Assembly: GCF_001664485.1 (NCBI RefSeq) | Contig: NZ_CP013630.1 | Location: 1,367,001-1,431,000 of the forward strand | Origin: Rhizobium sp. N324 | Lineage (GTDB): Bacteria; Pseudomonadota; Alphaproteobacteria; Rhizobiales; Rhizobiaceae | Reading direction: 5' to 3' | Length of the DNA: 64,000 nucleotides | Shown here: in pieces, positions 37,601-45,954 of the stretch | How positions within the stretch are numbered: the stretch's first letter is position 1 | How the letters are laid out: each line of letters opens with the position of its first letter | The notes under the pieces: model-generated | Database searches by the model: none | The model's input: only the letters and a program-made list of their open reading frames with translations | Told to the model about the DNA's origin: nothing | Made by a program: the position numbers and the translations under genes

Positions 37601-38488
37601 ATGACCGATCTCACCAATTTGAAGACCTTTATAGCCGTGGCGACGGCCGGCAGTTTCGCCAAAGCTGCCGCCAGGCTCAACCTGTCGCCCGCCATGGTGG
37701 GCCGGCGCATTCAGGCTTTGGAAACCGACTATGGTGTCAAGCTGATCGAGCGCACCACGCGAACCCAGAGGCTGACCGAGATCGGCCTCCGGTTTCTGGA
37801 AAGAGCCAGCAGGGTCATCGATGAACTGGAGCAGTTGAACGACCTCGCCGGCCCCGCCAAGCACGAAATATCCGGCCACCTTCGCATCAGCGGCCCGACG
37901 ACGCTCGGCGTCAAGCGCTTGGCATCGTCCATTGCTCGCTTTGCCAATCAGCATCCCGCTGTCAGTCTGGAGCTTAATCTGACCGACCGGAACGTCGATC
38001 TGATCGCCGAAGGCTATGATCTTGCCATTCGGGTGGCGCATCTGCGGCCATCTTCCTTGATCGCAAGAAGGATCGGCACCTATCGCTTCGTCTGCTGCGC
38101 CTCTCCCGGTTATCTCGGCAAGAACGGCGTGCCGACACATCCCGAGCAGTTGCAACAGCACCGCTGCATCCTGAGCCTCAACCTCGTCCCGCGCGATCAA
38201 TGGCATTTCGAAGATCAGGAGGGACGGGCGCTGGCGGCAAAGATCAACAGCAATATCGGGATCGACAATGGCGAAGCCATGCGCGTTGCCGCGGTGGAGG
38301 ACGCCGGCATCGTCTACGCGCCGCTGGTCCTGGTCGAGGACGACATCGCCGCCGGGCGGCTGACCGAGGTGCTCGCCGATTGGGAAAAGTACAGCCTGCC
38401 GATCCACGCGGTGCACCCGTCGCGGCAATTCGTGCCGCGCCGGGTAAAGGCCGCGATCGGCTGGATCGCCGGGGATCTCCGCCGCTAG
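37601..38488 (+). CDS. LysR family transcriptional regulator
   Basis: 295 residues. DNA-binding domain: LTNLKTFIAVATAGSFAKAA, RLNLSPAMVGRRIQALE (residues ~4-45). Effector domain with LELNLTDRNVDLIAEGYDLA typical of the CrgA-like LysR group that senses aromatic or redox compounds. Divergent from the F420-reductase-like gene, its likely target. The ATG lies just after an AT-rich stretch. Confidence 0.9.
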   Translation: MTDLTNLKTFIAVATAGSFAKAAARLNLSPAMVGRRIQALETDYGVKLIERTTRTQRLTEIGLRFLERASRVIDELEQLNDLAGPAKHEISGHLRISGPTTLGVKRLASSIARFANQHPAVSLELNLTDRNVDLIAEGYDLAIRVAHLRPSSLIARRIGTYRFVCCASPGYLGKNGVPTHPEQLQQHRCILSLNLVPRDQWHFEDQEGRALAAKINSNIGIDNGEAMRVAAVEDAGIVYAPLVLVEDDIAAGRLTEVLADWEKYSLPIHAVHPSRQFVPRRVKAAIGWIAGDLRR

Positions 38489-38515
38489 AATCGTGCAAGC
38501 AGCCGCGGCGCGACC

Positions 38516-39421
38516 CTACTGCAGTTGCGGCTTCTTGAGAAAGCTGTTGCGGTCGGCGGACTTGATGCGCAGCCAGGCCTCCCGGCCGTTCCTGAGAATC
38601 CGCATCGGAATTTCGGCGCCGGCCGGGCCGCTGCTCCAGACCTTGCGGTAGAAATCGGCCAGGCCGTCGACCTCCTCGTCGCGGATCTCCGAGATGATAT
38701 CGCCCTGCCGCAAGCCCGCCTGGGCGGCCGGACCGCCTTCGGCGACGCTCATCACCACCACGCCGCCATTACTCTCGGCGGAGAATGCGCCGAGCCAGGG
38801 CCGCGGCGGCTTGTTGACCTGGCCGCGGTTCAGCAGATCGTCGAGGATCGGCGTCAAAAGGTCGATCGGCACGACCATATTGATATCGGCGACCTCGTCG
38901 CCCTGGCTCATTTGCAGGCGAAGCGAACCGATGCCGAGAAGCTTGCCGTCCGAACCGATCAGCGCCGCACCGCCCCAGGAGGGGTGGGCCGGCGCCGTGA
39001 AGATCGCCTCGTCGAGCAGATATTCCCAATAGCCGGCGAATTCCTGCCGGGCGACGATGTTCGCCTCGACGAATTCGCCGACGCCATCGGCAAGCACGAC
39101 GGCATCGCCGGGCTTGGCGCTTGCCGCGTCGCCGAGATCCACTGCCGGCGCATTCAGAACCCCGAGCGCCTGCACCAGGCCGAAACCGGTTTCCTGATCA
39201 TAGGCAAGCGCATGCGCGGGGACGACGCGCCCGTCACGGGTGGTCAGCCAGACCTCTTCGGCCTCGGTAATGAGATAACCGATGGTCAGCACCAGCCCAT
39301 TGTCGCGAATGACCACGCCGCTGCCCTCCCGGACGGTGCCCAGCGTCTCCGCTGTGAAGGCATCGTCCGGAATGGAAGAACGAACGGCCACGACTGACCG
39401 CAAAATCGGATCGATATTCAT
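38516..39421 (-). CDS. HtrA-like S1C/PDZ pseudoprotease
   Basis: 301 residues. Trypsin-like fold, then a PDZ domain at ~215-285 (GVVVMSVAEGGPAAQAGLR, QGDIISEIRDEEV). Compared with the active DegP in this window, all three catalytic positions are changed: Tyr49 in VLTIGYLITEA instead of His, Gly79 in DQETGFGLVQ instead of Asp, and Trp149 in HPSWGGAAL instead of Ser of GNSGG. No signal peptide is present, so it is probably cytoplasmic, unlike DegP. It may bind proteins through the PDZ domain. Upstream start at 39565 is possible but not supported. Divergent from a MocR regulator. Confidence 0.8.
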   Translation of the reverse strand: MNIDPILRSVVAVRSSIPDDAFTAETLGTVREGSGVVIRDNGLVLTIGYLITEAEEVWLTTRDGRVVPAHALAYDQETGFGLVQALGVLNAPAVDLGDAASAKPGDAVVLADGVGEFVEANIVARQEFAGYWEYLLDEAIFTAPAHPSWGGAALIGSDGKLLGIGSLRLQMSQGDEVADINMVVPIDLLTPILDDLLNRGQVNKPPRPWLGAFSAESNGGVVVMSVAEGGPAAQAGLRQGDIISEIRDEEVDGLADFYRKVWSSGPAGAEIPMRILRNGREAWLRIKSADRNSFLKKPQLQ

Positions 39422-39711
39422 GCTTTCATCCCGATAGGCGCCGGCGCGAGAGACCCAAAATCCGGCGCACCCTGTCTTGAATAGGTAAGAAGATGAGTGG
39501 GCGGCGGCAAGGCTAAGGCCGATGGAATTTCCTACCTCCTGGAAGCCAAGGCGCCATACATTCAATGGGCAATCAAATCGCTCGGAAAAAGCCGCACCAT
39601 GCCATCCGCTGCCAGCACCAAAATCCTAGGCGCGATATTTCTGGTGACAGCGCCAATGTGCAACAATATACGGTCAATCCCATCAGGCTCAGGCTGACAC
39701 GGATTTGCGAC

Positions 39712-41115
39712 ATGAAAGACTGGCATCCCGATCTCGGCCGCAGCAGCAGCCCCCGTTACATGGCCATCGCCGATGTCATCGAAATGGATCTGCGCAGCGG
39801 CCATCTGGTGGCCGGCGACCGGCTGCCGCCGCAGCGTGAACTCGCCAAGCGGCTGAACGTCGATTTCACCACGGTGGCGAGAGGCTATGTCGAGGCGCAG
39901 AAGCGCGGGCTTGTCGATTCGCATGTCGGCCGCGGCACCTTCGTCACCGGAGGCGCGGACAGGGAGCGCCAGGGTTTCGCGGCTGGCGCCGCAGCCGATC
40001 CGCGCCGCGCATCTGTCGTCGATTTCTCGATGAACATGCCACCGGAGCCGGATGATCCGGAACTGATCGCCCGCATGCGCGAGGGCATGGCGGCGGTGGC
40101 CGCAAACCTCATTCCGCTTCTGCGCTATCAGGGCTTCGGCGGTTCCGGTATCGACAAGGAGGCCGCCGCCGCCTGGCTCAGCCGTCGCGGGCTCAAGCCC
40201 TCGCAGGAGCGGATATTCGTCACCCCGGGCGCCCATCCGGCCCTGCTGGCGATCTTCGGCCTGCTGGCAAAACCGGGCGAAACCGTGCTTTCGGAAATCA
40301 TCACCTATCCCGGCATGCGCTCGATCGCTGCCCAGCTGCGACTCAATCTGGCCGGCCTGGCGATGGATGAGGACGGTGTGCTGCCGGGCGCCTTCGCCGA
40401 AGCCTGCGAGCGGCTGAAGCCGAAGGCGCTCTATCTTAATCCGACGCTGCAGAACCCGATGACGCTGACTGTCCCGGCCAGGCGCCGCGAGGAAATTGCG
40501 GCGGTCGCCCGCAAATATCACGTGCCGATCGTCGAAGACGATGCTTACGGCTTCATCCCGCAGCAGGGCCCGACGCCGCTCGCGGCAATAGCCCCCGATC
40601 TGACCTGGCACATCGGCGGCCTGGCGAAATGCATCGGCGCCGGTCTGCGCCTTGCCTATGTGGTGGCGCCGGATAGCAAGGCGGTCTGGCCCTTCGTCAG
40701 CGCCATGCGCGCCAACAATGTCATGGCCTCGCCGCTGACCCTGGCGCTCGTCACCCGCTGGATCGAGGACGGCACCGCCGATGCGATCCTGCGTTTCATC
40801 CGCGACGAGACCGCCGCCCGCCAGCGGATGGTCGCCGCCATCCTGCCGGCCGGCGGCTTCCGCGCCGACCCGATCAGTTTCAACATCTGGCTGCCGCTTT
40901 CCAACGGCTGGACCCGCTCCACCTTCGGCAGCCATATGCGCTCCGCCGGCATCGGCGTCGTGGCAAGTGATGCCTTCACGGTCGAGGGCGCCGCACCCGA
41001 GGCCGTGCGGGTCTGCCTCGGCGGCCCGATCGGCCGCGAGAAACTGCAGGGCGCCCTGGAATTCATGGCCCATGCACTTGAGGGGCCACCGGAAATGGCG
41101 GCTTCGTTCTTCTGA
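39712..41115 (+). CDS. MocR-type regulator: GntR DNA-binding domain fused to PLP aminotransferase fold
   Basis: 467 residues. The winged-helix part at about 12-80 has LVAGDRLPPQRELAKRLNV and GYVEAQKRGLVDSHVGRGT. The fold-type I aminotransferase domain follows (ERIFVTPGAHPALLAIFGL; PLP lysine in WHIGGLAKCIGAGLR). Members bind PLP and an amino-type effector and regulate an adjacent, often divergent gene. Here the neighbour is the pseudoprotease, 290 bases away. ATG at 39712 chosen because the domain starts there. Confidence 0.88.
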   Translation: MKDWHPDLGRSSSPRYMAIADVIEMDLRSGHLVAGDRLPPQRELAKRLNVDFTTVARGYVEAQKRGLVDSHVGRGTFVTGGADRERQGFAAGAAADPRRASVVDFSMNMPPEPDDPELIARMREGMAAVAANLIPLLRYQGFGGSGIDKEAAAAWLSRRGLKPSQERIFVTPGAHPALLAIFGLLAKPGETVLSEIITYPGMRSIAAQLRLNLAGLAMDEDGVLPGAFAEACERLKPKALYLNPTLQNPMTLTVPARRREEIAAVARKYHVPIVEDDAYGFIPQQGPTPLAAIAPDLTWHIGGLAKCIGAGLRLAYVVAPDSKAVWPFVSAMRANNVMASPLTLALVTRWIEDGTADAILRFIRDETAARQRMVAAILPAGGFRADPISFNIWLPLSNGWTRSTFGSHMRSAGIGVVASDAFTVEGAAPEAVRVCLGGPIGREKLQGALEFMAHALEGPPEMAASFF

Positions 41116-41242
41116 CCCGGCAACGCCGCGCCGTGCCTTCAGGCAATTACAAGTCCTTCTTCATCATGTCCGTGCAATCCGCGGTCGGCTCGACCTGCGG
41201 AAATCTGCGGCATTCTGACGAGTTGACTGGCAATGTCCCGGC

Positions 41243-41269
41243 AATGTATTTATATTGAATGCATACATT
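41243..41269. promoter_or_regulatory. Dyad AATGTAT/ATACATT upstream of the DUF983 gene
   Basis: Perfect seven-base inverted repeat with a 13-base spacer in an AT-rich stretch, about 50 bases before the DUF983 start. Regulator unknown. Confidence 0.4.
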
Positions 41270-41318
41270 GTTGAGCATTGATTGGTTTAATGCTCGCGCA
41301 GAATAAGGTGTGATCATC

Positions 41319-41687
41319 ATGGAGACCGAATATCCCCCGCTTCCGCCGCTGCAGACCGGCATCAGGGGGCGCTGCCCGCGCTGCGGCCAGGGCCATATGT
41401 TCAAGGGTTTCCTGACCTTGCAGCCGCAATGCGAGGCCTGCGGTCTCGATTATTCCTTCGCCGATCCGGCCGACGGTCCGGCTTTTTTCGTCATTTGCTT
41501 TGCCTGCATCCCGAGCGTGCTGCTCGGCGTCTGGCTGGAGGTGGCTTTCTCGGCGTCGATCTGGGCGCAGCTCCTGATCACCGGCCCCTTCATGCTCGCG
41601 ACCTGCATTCCGCCGCTCAGGCCGCTGAAGGGCTGGCTGGTCGCCAGCCAGTATTTCTACAAGGCGGAAGAGGGCAAGCTTGCCTAA
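41319..41687 (+). CDS. DUF983 family protein
   Basis: 122 residues. N-terminal zinc ribbon: two CxxC pairs, RGRCPRCGQGHMF and PQCEACGLDYSF. Two membrane helices follow (FFVICFACIPSVLLGVWLE, LLITGPFMLATCI). The family occurs near cytochrome oxidase and other alphaproteobacterial genes; function unknown. ATG at 41319 with AAGGTG upstream; GTG at 41310 is an alternative. Ends just before a repeat element. Confidence 0.88.
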   Translation: METEYPPLPPLQTGIRGRCPRCGQGHMFKGFLTLQPQCEACGLDYSFADPADGPAFFVICFACIPSVLLGVWLEVAFSASIWAQLLITGPFMLATCIPPLRPLKGWLVASQYFYKAEEGKLA

Positions 41688-41816
41688 AGCATTTCGCGCA
41701 AAAGTGTGCAGCGCTTTTGTCAGGCAAAGCGCGGAGCGCTTTTGCCGCAACGACATGCGTAAAAACAAAGGGCTAAAGCGCAAGGAGCGAATCTGAAAGA
41801 TCGCGACGCGCTTTAG
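41684..41816. repeat. Rhizobial palindromic repeat (AAAGCGC/GCGCTTT type)
   Basis: 133 bp with three stems: GCAAAAG...CTTTTG, GGCAAAGCGCGGAGCGCTTTTGCC-like (seen in two 10-base arms), and CTAAAGCGC (41773) with GCGCTTTAG (41808). The ACGACATGCGTAAAAACAAAG spacer is characteristic of a repeat I recall from Rhizobium and Agrobacterium genomes. Its right end overlaps the LysR stop codon. A partial copy lies at 20482-20536. Confidence 0.75.
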
Positions 41817-42712
41817 GGCTTGTTGAGCGTCGCGCGCAGGCGCGGCGTGGCGAAATCGATGAGCGCCCGCAATTTCAACGGCACCATGCCCTGCGCGGGA
41901 TAGACGAGATGCACCGGTGCCGGCGGCGGTTCGAAATCGACAAGCAGCGGCGTGAGCAGCCCGGCCGTCTCGGCACGGGCGGCCTGGTAAGACAGCACCC
42001 GAGTGATCCCGAGGCCGGCGACCGCCGCATCCACCGCCGCCTCGGCGGTGTTGACGGCAAGCCGTGAACGGATCGGCACGGTGAGATCGCGTTTTCCCTC
42101 TGTGAATGTCCAGTTCAGCGTCGAGGCCATGCTCTCGAAGGTGATGCAGTCATGTGTGGAAAGATCGGCTGGGTGCGGAGGCGTGACGTGCCGCCTCAGA
42201 TAATCCGGGCTGGCATAGGCGGTCCGGCGGATCGCGCCGAGCCTGACGGCGATCAGGTTGCTGTCCGGCAGATTGCCGATCCTGAGCGCCACATCGATAT
42301 GATCCTCGACGAGGTTCGACAGCCGGTCGCCAAGCATCAGCCGCAGATTGATATCGGGATAGGCTTTGAGGAAATCCACCACGACGGGCAGTACATGCAG
42401 CCGCCCGAAGACGATCGGCGCGGTCATCGTCAACGCGCCCTTCGGCGCGCTATATTCACCGGCCGCCGCCCGTTCCGCCTCTTCCACCCGATCGAGAATT
42501 TCCCGCGCCGCCTCCACATAGGAACGGCCGGCCTCGGTCAGCGTGACCTTGCGGTTGCTTCGCTGCAGCAAGCGGGCGTTCAGATGCGCTTCCAGTTCGG
42601 AAATCTTGCGGCTGACGGTTGCCAGCGGCGTCCGCAGATGCCGTGAGGCGGCCGACAGGCTGCCCTGTTCGACAACGGCGAGAAGCACGGTCATGGCGTC
42701 GAGGCGGTCCAT
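41813..42712 (-). CDS. LysR family transcriptional regulator
   Basis: 299 residues. Winged helix at ~1-60: MDRLDAMTVLLAVVEQGSLS, TPLATVSRKISELEAHL. Effector domain of the CrgA-like group (INLRLMLGDRLSNLVEDHID). Divergent from a glutathione S-transferase gene with a 9-base inverted repeat between. Such pairs usually respond to electrophiles or aromatics; the effector is not known. Confidence 0.9.
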   Translation of the reverse strand: MDRLDAMTVLLAVVEQGSLSAASRHLRTPLATVSRKISELEAHLNARLLQRSNRKVTLTEAGRSYVEAAREILDRVEEAERAAAGEYSAPKGALTMTAPIVFGRLHVLPVVVDFLKAYPDINLRLMLGDRLSNLVEDHIDVALRIGNLPDSNLIAVRLGAIRRTAYASPDYLRRHVTPPHPADLSTHDCITFESMASTLNWTFTEGKRDLTVPIRSRLAVNTAEAAVDAAVAGLGITRVLSYQAARAETAGLLTPLLVDFEPPPAPVHLVYPAQGMVPLKLRALIDFATPRLRATLNKP

Positions 42713-42737
42713 TCTTTCCTTCCGAAAATCGGGAATA

Positions 42738-42779
42738 TGCCTTCCAGATTAGCATTCTACTACAATCAAGTGGAAGGCA
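42738..42779. promoter_or_regulatory. Candidate LysR operator: 9-bp inverted repeat with 24-bp spacer
   Basis: TGCCTTCCA at 42738-42746 and TGGAAGGCA at 42771-42779 are perfect inverted copies in the 142-base gap between the divergent LysR and GST genes. Confidence 0.6.
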
Positions 42780-42854
42780 ATAGATTAGCCGCAGATGGCA
42801 AGCGGCCATCGTCAATCGCGGCCCGTCGTTCGGGAAGACTAAAGGAAACTGCCA

Positions 42855-43466
42855 ATGAAACTCTACCATCACCCGCTTTCCGGCCATGCCCACCGGGTTC
42901 ACCTGTTTCTGTCGCTGCTTGGCGTGCCCTATGAACTGGTCGAGGTCGACATGGCGGTGGGCGCCCATAAGGCACCGGAGTTTCTGAAGCTCAATCCATT
43001 CGGCCAGGTGCCGGTGCTCGACGACGACGGCACGGTCGTCACCGATTCCTCTGCCATCCTCGTCTATCTCGCGCGCAAATACGGCCGCACCGATTGGCTG
43101 CCGGAAGGAGCCTTGGCCGCGGCGCGAATCCAGAAATGGCTGTCGGTTGCTGCGGGTGAGATCGCATATGGGCCGTGCGCTGCGCGATTGGTGGCTGTCT
43201 TCGGCGCCGATTTCCGCGCGGACGAGGTGATCGCCCGGGCGCACCGCATTCTCGCGCTGATCGAGGCGGAGCTCTCCGACCGCAGCTTCCTGCTCGGCGA
43301 CAATCCGGTGATCGCCGACATCGCGCTCTACAGCTACATCGCCAATGCGCCGGAGGGCAATGTCGACATCGCGGCCTATCCAAGCGTCCGCGCCTGGCTT
43401 GCGCGCATCGAGGCGCTGCCGGGCTTCGTCGGCTTTCGCAAGACGAAGATCGGCCTTGCCGCATGA
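42855..43466 (+). CDS. Glutathione S-transferase
   Basis: 203 residues, usual GST size. Thioredoxin-like N-domain ([38 protein letters not shown] with the cis-Pro and the Asp-Ser glutathione contact, about 48-66) and a helical C-domain with [13 protein letters not shown]. The Ser of HPLSGHAHR is the likely catalytic residue, as in bacterial beta-like or theta-like GSTs. AAGGA before the ATG. Divergent from a LysR regulator, followed by a PNPOx-like gene. Confidence 0.92.
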   Translation: MKLYHHPLSGHAHRVHLFLSLLGVPYELVEVDMAVGAHKAPEFLKLNPFGQVPVLDDDGTVVTDSSAILVYLARKYGRTDWLPEGALAAARIQKWLSVAAGEIAYGPCAARLVAVFGADFRADEVIARAHRILALIEAELSDRSFLLGDNPVIADIALYSYIANAPEGNVDIAAYPSVRAWLARIEALPGFVGFRKTKIGLAA

Positions 43467-43526
43467 GACGCCGCTGGGACGGATCACCGTCCCGGTTTCC
43501 CAAATGGTGGCCTTAAGGAGGTCGTG

Positions 43527-44480
43527 ATGCCGGAGCAGACAAGACAAGACGCGACGTCACCCTGGCATCAGGGGGAACTCGCCATGCAGCGCAGCGTCGG
43601 CGTCGTCGAACGCATGGATGGGCCCGGACGCAATTTCGTCCGCAAGGCGATGCTGGAGCAGCACCGCGCTTTCTTTCCGATGCTGCCTTTCATAGTGCTC
43701 GGCGCCGTCGATGCCAAAGGCGATGTCTGGGCAACGTTGCGGGCCGCGCGACCGGGATTCCTGTCCTCGCCGGATCCGGAAATCCTCGATGTCGACCTAC
43801 CGCGCGACCGGGTCGATCCGGCCGAGGCCGGCATGGAGCATGGCGACGCGATCGCCATGCTCGGCATCCAGCTCGAGACCCGGCGGCGCAACCGGCTGAA
43901 CGGCGTCATCCGCAGAACGGATGCCGAAGCTTTCCGCGTGCGCGTCGGCCAGAGCTTCGGCAACTGCCCGCAATATATCCAGCCGCGCTCTTGCGTCTTT
44001 GCCCGCGATCCCGACAGATCGACAACGGCGGCGCCGCTGCATTCCGCTCAACTTGACGATCGCATGCGTGGGATGATCGAGGACGCCGATACCTTTTTCG
44101 TCGCTTCCTATGTCGACCGCGACTATGGCGAGCGGCAGGTGGACGTGTCGCACCGCGGCGGTTATCCCGGCTTCGTGCATCTCAGCGCTGACGGCGTCCT
44201 CACCATTCCCGATTTTTCCGGCAATCGGTTCTTCAACACACTCGGCAATTTCCTGGTCAACCCGAGGGCCGGGCTGGTCTTCATCGATTTCGAAACCGGC
44301 GACATGCTGCAGATGGCAGGGAAGGCCGAGGTGGTACTGGATTCGCCCGACATCACAGGTTTTCCAAACGCGGAGAGGCTGTGGCGTTTCACGCCGGAAA
44401 AGATCGTGCTTCGCCCGGATGCCCTGCCGCTGCGATGGAGCAAGGGAAGCGCCGATCTGCTGCGCCGTTCCCGCGGGTGA
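43527..44480 (+). CDS. Pyridoxamine 5'-phosphate oxidase-like flavin-binding protein (two split barrels)
   Basis: 317 residues. Two FMN-binding split-barrel modules: the first includes QHRAFFPMLPFIVLGAVDA and PGFLSSPDPEILDV, the second DADTFFVASYVDRDYGERQ, LTIPDFSGNRFFNTLGNFL and RAGLVFIDFETGDMLQMAG. The same double-module layout is seen in oxygen- and redox-related PNPOx-like proteins. Substrate unknown; cytoplasmic. AAGGAGG precedes the ATG. It lies 60 bases after the GST gene and may be co-transcribed with it. Confidence 0.82.
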   Translation: MPEQTRQDATSPWHQGELAMQRSVGVVERMDGPGRNFVRKAMLEQHRAFFPMLPFIVLGAVDAKGDVWATLRAARPGFLSSPDPEILDVDLPRDRVDPAEAGMEHGDAIAMLGIQLETRRRNRLNGVIRRTDAEAFRVRVGQSFGNCPQYIQPRSCVFARDPDRSTTAAPLHSAQLDDRMRGMIEDADTFFVASYVDRDYGERQVDVSHRGGYPGFVHLSADGVLTIPDFSGNRFFNTLGNFLVNPRAGLVFIDFETGDMLQMAGKAEVVLDSPDITGFPNAERLWRFTPEKIVLRPDALPLRWSKGSADLLRRSRG

Positions 44481-44542
44481 CGGGGGCGCCTGGCTGCCTC
44501 TCGACCTCCGACGTAAAACGCTGCGGCTGCCTTGCAAACAAA

Positions 44543-44558
44543 TGTACCGATAGGTACA
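44543..44558. promoter_or_regulatory. Perfect palindromic operator upstream of the DUF1348/tetR operon
   Basis: TGTACCGATAGGTACA is a perfect palindrome (TGTACC-GATA-GGTACA) 31 bases before the DUF1348 start. TetR genes usually bind such sites, and the tetR gene is the second gene of this operon. Confidence 0.7.
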
Positions 44559-44588
44559 ATGATAACTGTTCAGTACAGGAGCGCACCA

Positions 44589-45050
44589 ATGTCCAGCCTC
44601 GTCCCGCCTTTCACCCTTGAGGCCGCCACCCGGAAAGTCCGCCTTGCCGAGGACGGCTGGAACAGCCGCGATCCCGAGCGCGTCTCGCTCGTCTATACGC
44701 CGGACAGCCGCTGGCGGAATCGCGCTGAATTCGTCAACGGCCGTGCCGAGATCGTCGCCTTCCTCACCCGCAAATGGGCCAAGGAGCTGGATTACCGGCT
44801 GATCAAGGAGATCTGGGCCTACACCGATGATCGCATCGCCGTGCGCTTTGCCTATGAATGGCACGATGACAGCGGCAACTGGTTCCGCTCCTATGGCAAC
44901 GAGAACTGGGAATTCGATGCTGCCGGCCTTATGCAGCGCCGCTTCGCCTGCATCAACGATCTGCCGATCCGCGAATCGGAGCGTAAATACCATTGGCCGC
45001 TCGGACGGCGGCCGGATGATCATCCCGGTCTGACCGAGCTTGGCCTCTGA
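44589..45050 (+). CDS. DUF1348 / nuclear transport factor 2-like protein
   Basis: 153 residues. SNF2-like (NTF2) cone fold: [39 protein letters not shown], and [19 protein letters not shown], the last two being hallmarks of DUF1348. Residues such as Tyr and His in this fold often line a small-molecule pocket, but no reaction is established. AGGAG before the ATG. First gene of an operon with a TetR regulator 28 bases downstream. Confidence 0.88.
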   Translation: MSSLVPPFTLEAATRKVRLAEDGWNSRDPERVSLVYTPDSRWRNRAEFVNGRAEIVAFLTRKWAKELDYRLIKEIWAYTDDRIAVRFAYEWHDDSGNWFRSYGNENWEFDAAGLMQRRFACINDLPIRESERKYHWPLGRRPDDHPGLTELGL

Positions 45051-45077
45051 CGCAAGCGAGCCCAAGGAACTCCGCCG

Positions 45078-45638
45078 GTGAAGACCGTCCACGAACGCGC
45101 CGACATCGTGCCGCTATTGGCGGAAATTTTCCGCGAACTCGGCTATGAGGGCACGTCGCTCAGTCGCATCACCGAACGCACCGGCCTCGGCAAGGGCAGC
45201 CTTTACCACTTCTTTCCCGGCGGAAAAGAGGAGATGGCAAGCGCCGTGCTTGCCGATATCGACGCCTGGTTCGAGCAGGCGATCTATCGGCCGCTGAGAC
45301 AGGGCGACGCGCACCAGGCGATCGCAGCGATGTGGGTCAATGTGAATGATTACTTCAGATCAGGCCGCCGCATCTGCCTTGTCGGCGCCTTCGCCCTTGA
45401 CGACACAAGGGAACGGTTTTCGGCGGCGATCGGCGACTATTTCATCCGCTGGATCGCTGCCTTGCATTCGGCGCTGAGCCGGGCAGGCTGTTGCGAGGCG
45501 GAGGCGAAAGCGCTGGCCGAGGAAGGTGTCGCCGGCATACAAGGCGCGCTGGTGCTGGCGCGGGCGCTGGCAGACGAAACGATCTTCACACGCTCGCTGG
45601 AAACGCTGGCGAAGCGCTTTGAGGCAGCGACGCGATGA
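45078..45638 (+). CDS. TetR family transcriptional regulator
   Basis: 186 residues from GTG. Helix-turn-helix at ~22-46: GTSLSRITERTGLGKGSLYHFF. Ligand domain follows with ALVLARALADETIF near the end. AAGGAACTCC lies upstream. It probably represses the operon from the palindrome at 44543-44558. Ligand unknown. Confidence 0.87.
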   Translation: MKTVHERADIVPLLAEIFRELGYEGTSLSRITERTGLGKGSLYHFFPGGKEEMASAVLADIDAWFEQAIYRPLRQGDAHQAIAAMWVNVNDYFRSGRRICLVGAFALDDTRERFSAAIGDYFIRWIAALHSALSRAGCCEAEAKALAEEGVAGIQGALVLARALADETIFTRSLETLAKRFEAATR

Positions 45639-45676
45639 GGACTGGCCTTACATCCGCGCCGCTTTGCCTGTATCTC

Positions 45677-45808
45677 TCAGCGCTGTTGTTGGGGCTGCGG
45701 GGCCGGGCGCGGATTTTCCCGTTCAAGGCGAATCTGGCGCCACTCGTTTTCCATCTGGTCGACGAGGTGCTGGGGAATGGTGGTTTGCGTCGTGGCGGGC
45801 GTCTGCAT
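45677..45808 (-). CDS. Small hypothetical protein (43 aa)
   Basis: 43 residues. TIPQHLVDQMENEWRQIRL is helical and amphipathic; the tail is Pro/Gln-rich (PRPAPQPQQQR). GAGGAG lies seven bases before the ATG, and the frame reads through an otherwise non-coding spacer. No family recognised. Convergent with the TetR gene. Confidence 0.55.
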   Translation of the reverse strand: MQTPATTQTTIPQHLVDQMENEWRQIRLERENPRPAPQPQQQR

Positions 45809-45906
45809 CGGAAGTCTCCTCAAGGCTTCAGGGCAGCTAAATGCATTGCACAAGACAAAAGCTGTGTAAATCAGTGGCTTAAACACTTTAAACGATTAAA
45901 TCAATT

Positions 45907-45918
45907 TTAATCGATTAA
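45907..45918. promoter_or_regulatory. AT palindrome TTAATCGATTAA upstream of the GH19-like gene
   Basis: A perfect 12-bp palindrome in an AT-rich stretch (45840-45940) with further related half-sites (CGATTAAATC) nearby, 37 bases before the next start. It may be an operator for either flanking gene. Confidence 0.4.
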
Positions 45919-45954
45919 GACTGTTTTAACCATGACATTTCTGGGAAGCGCGGA

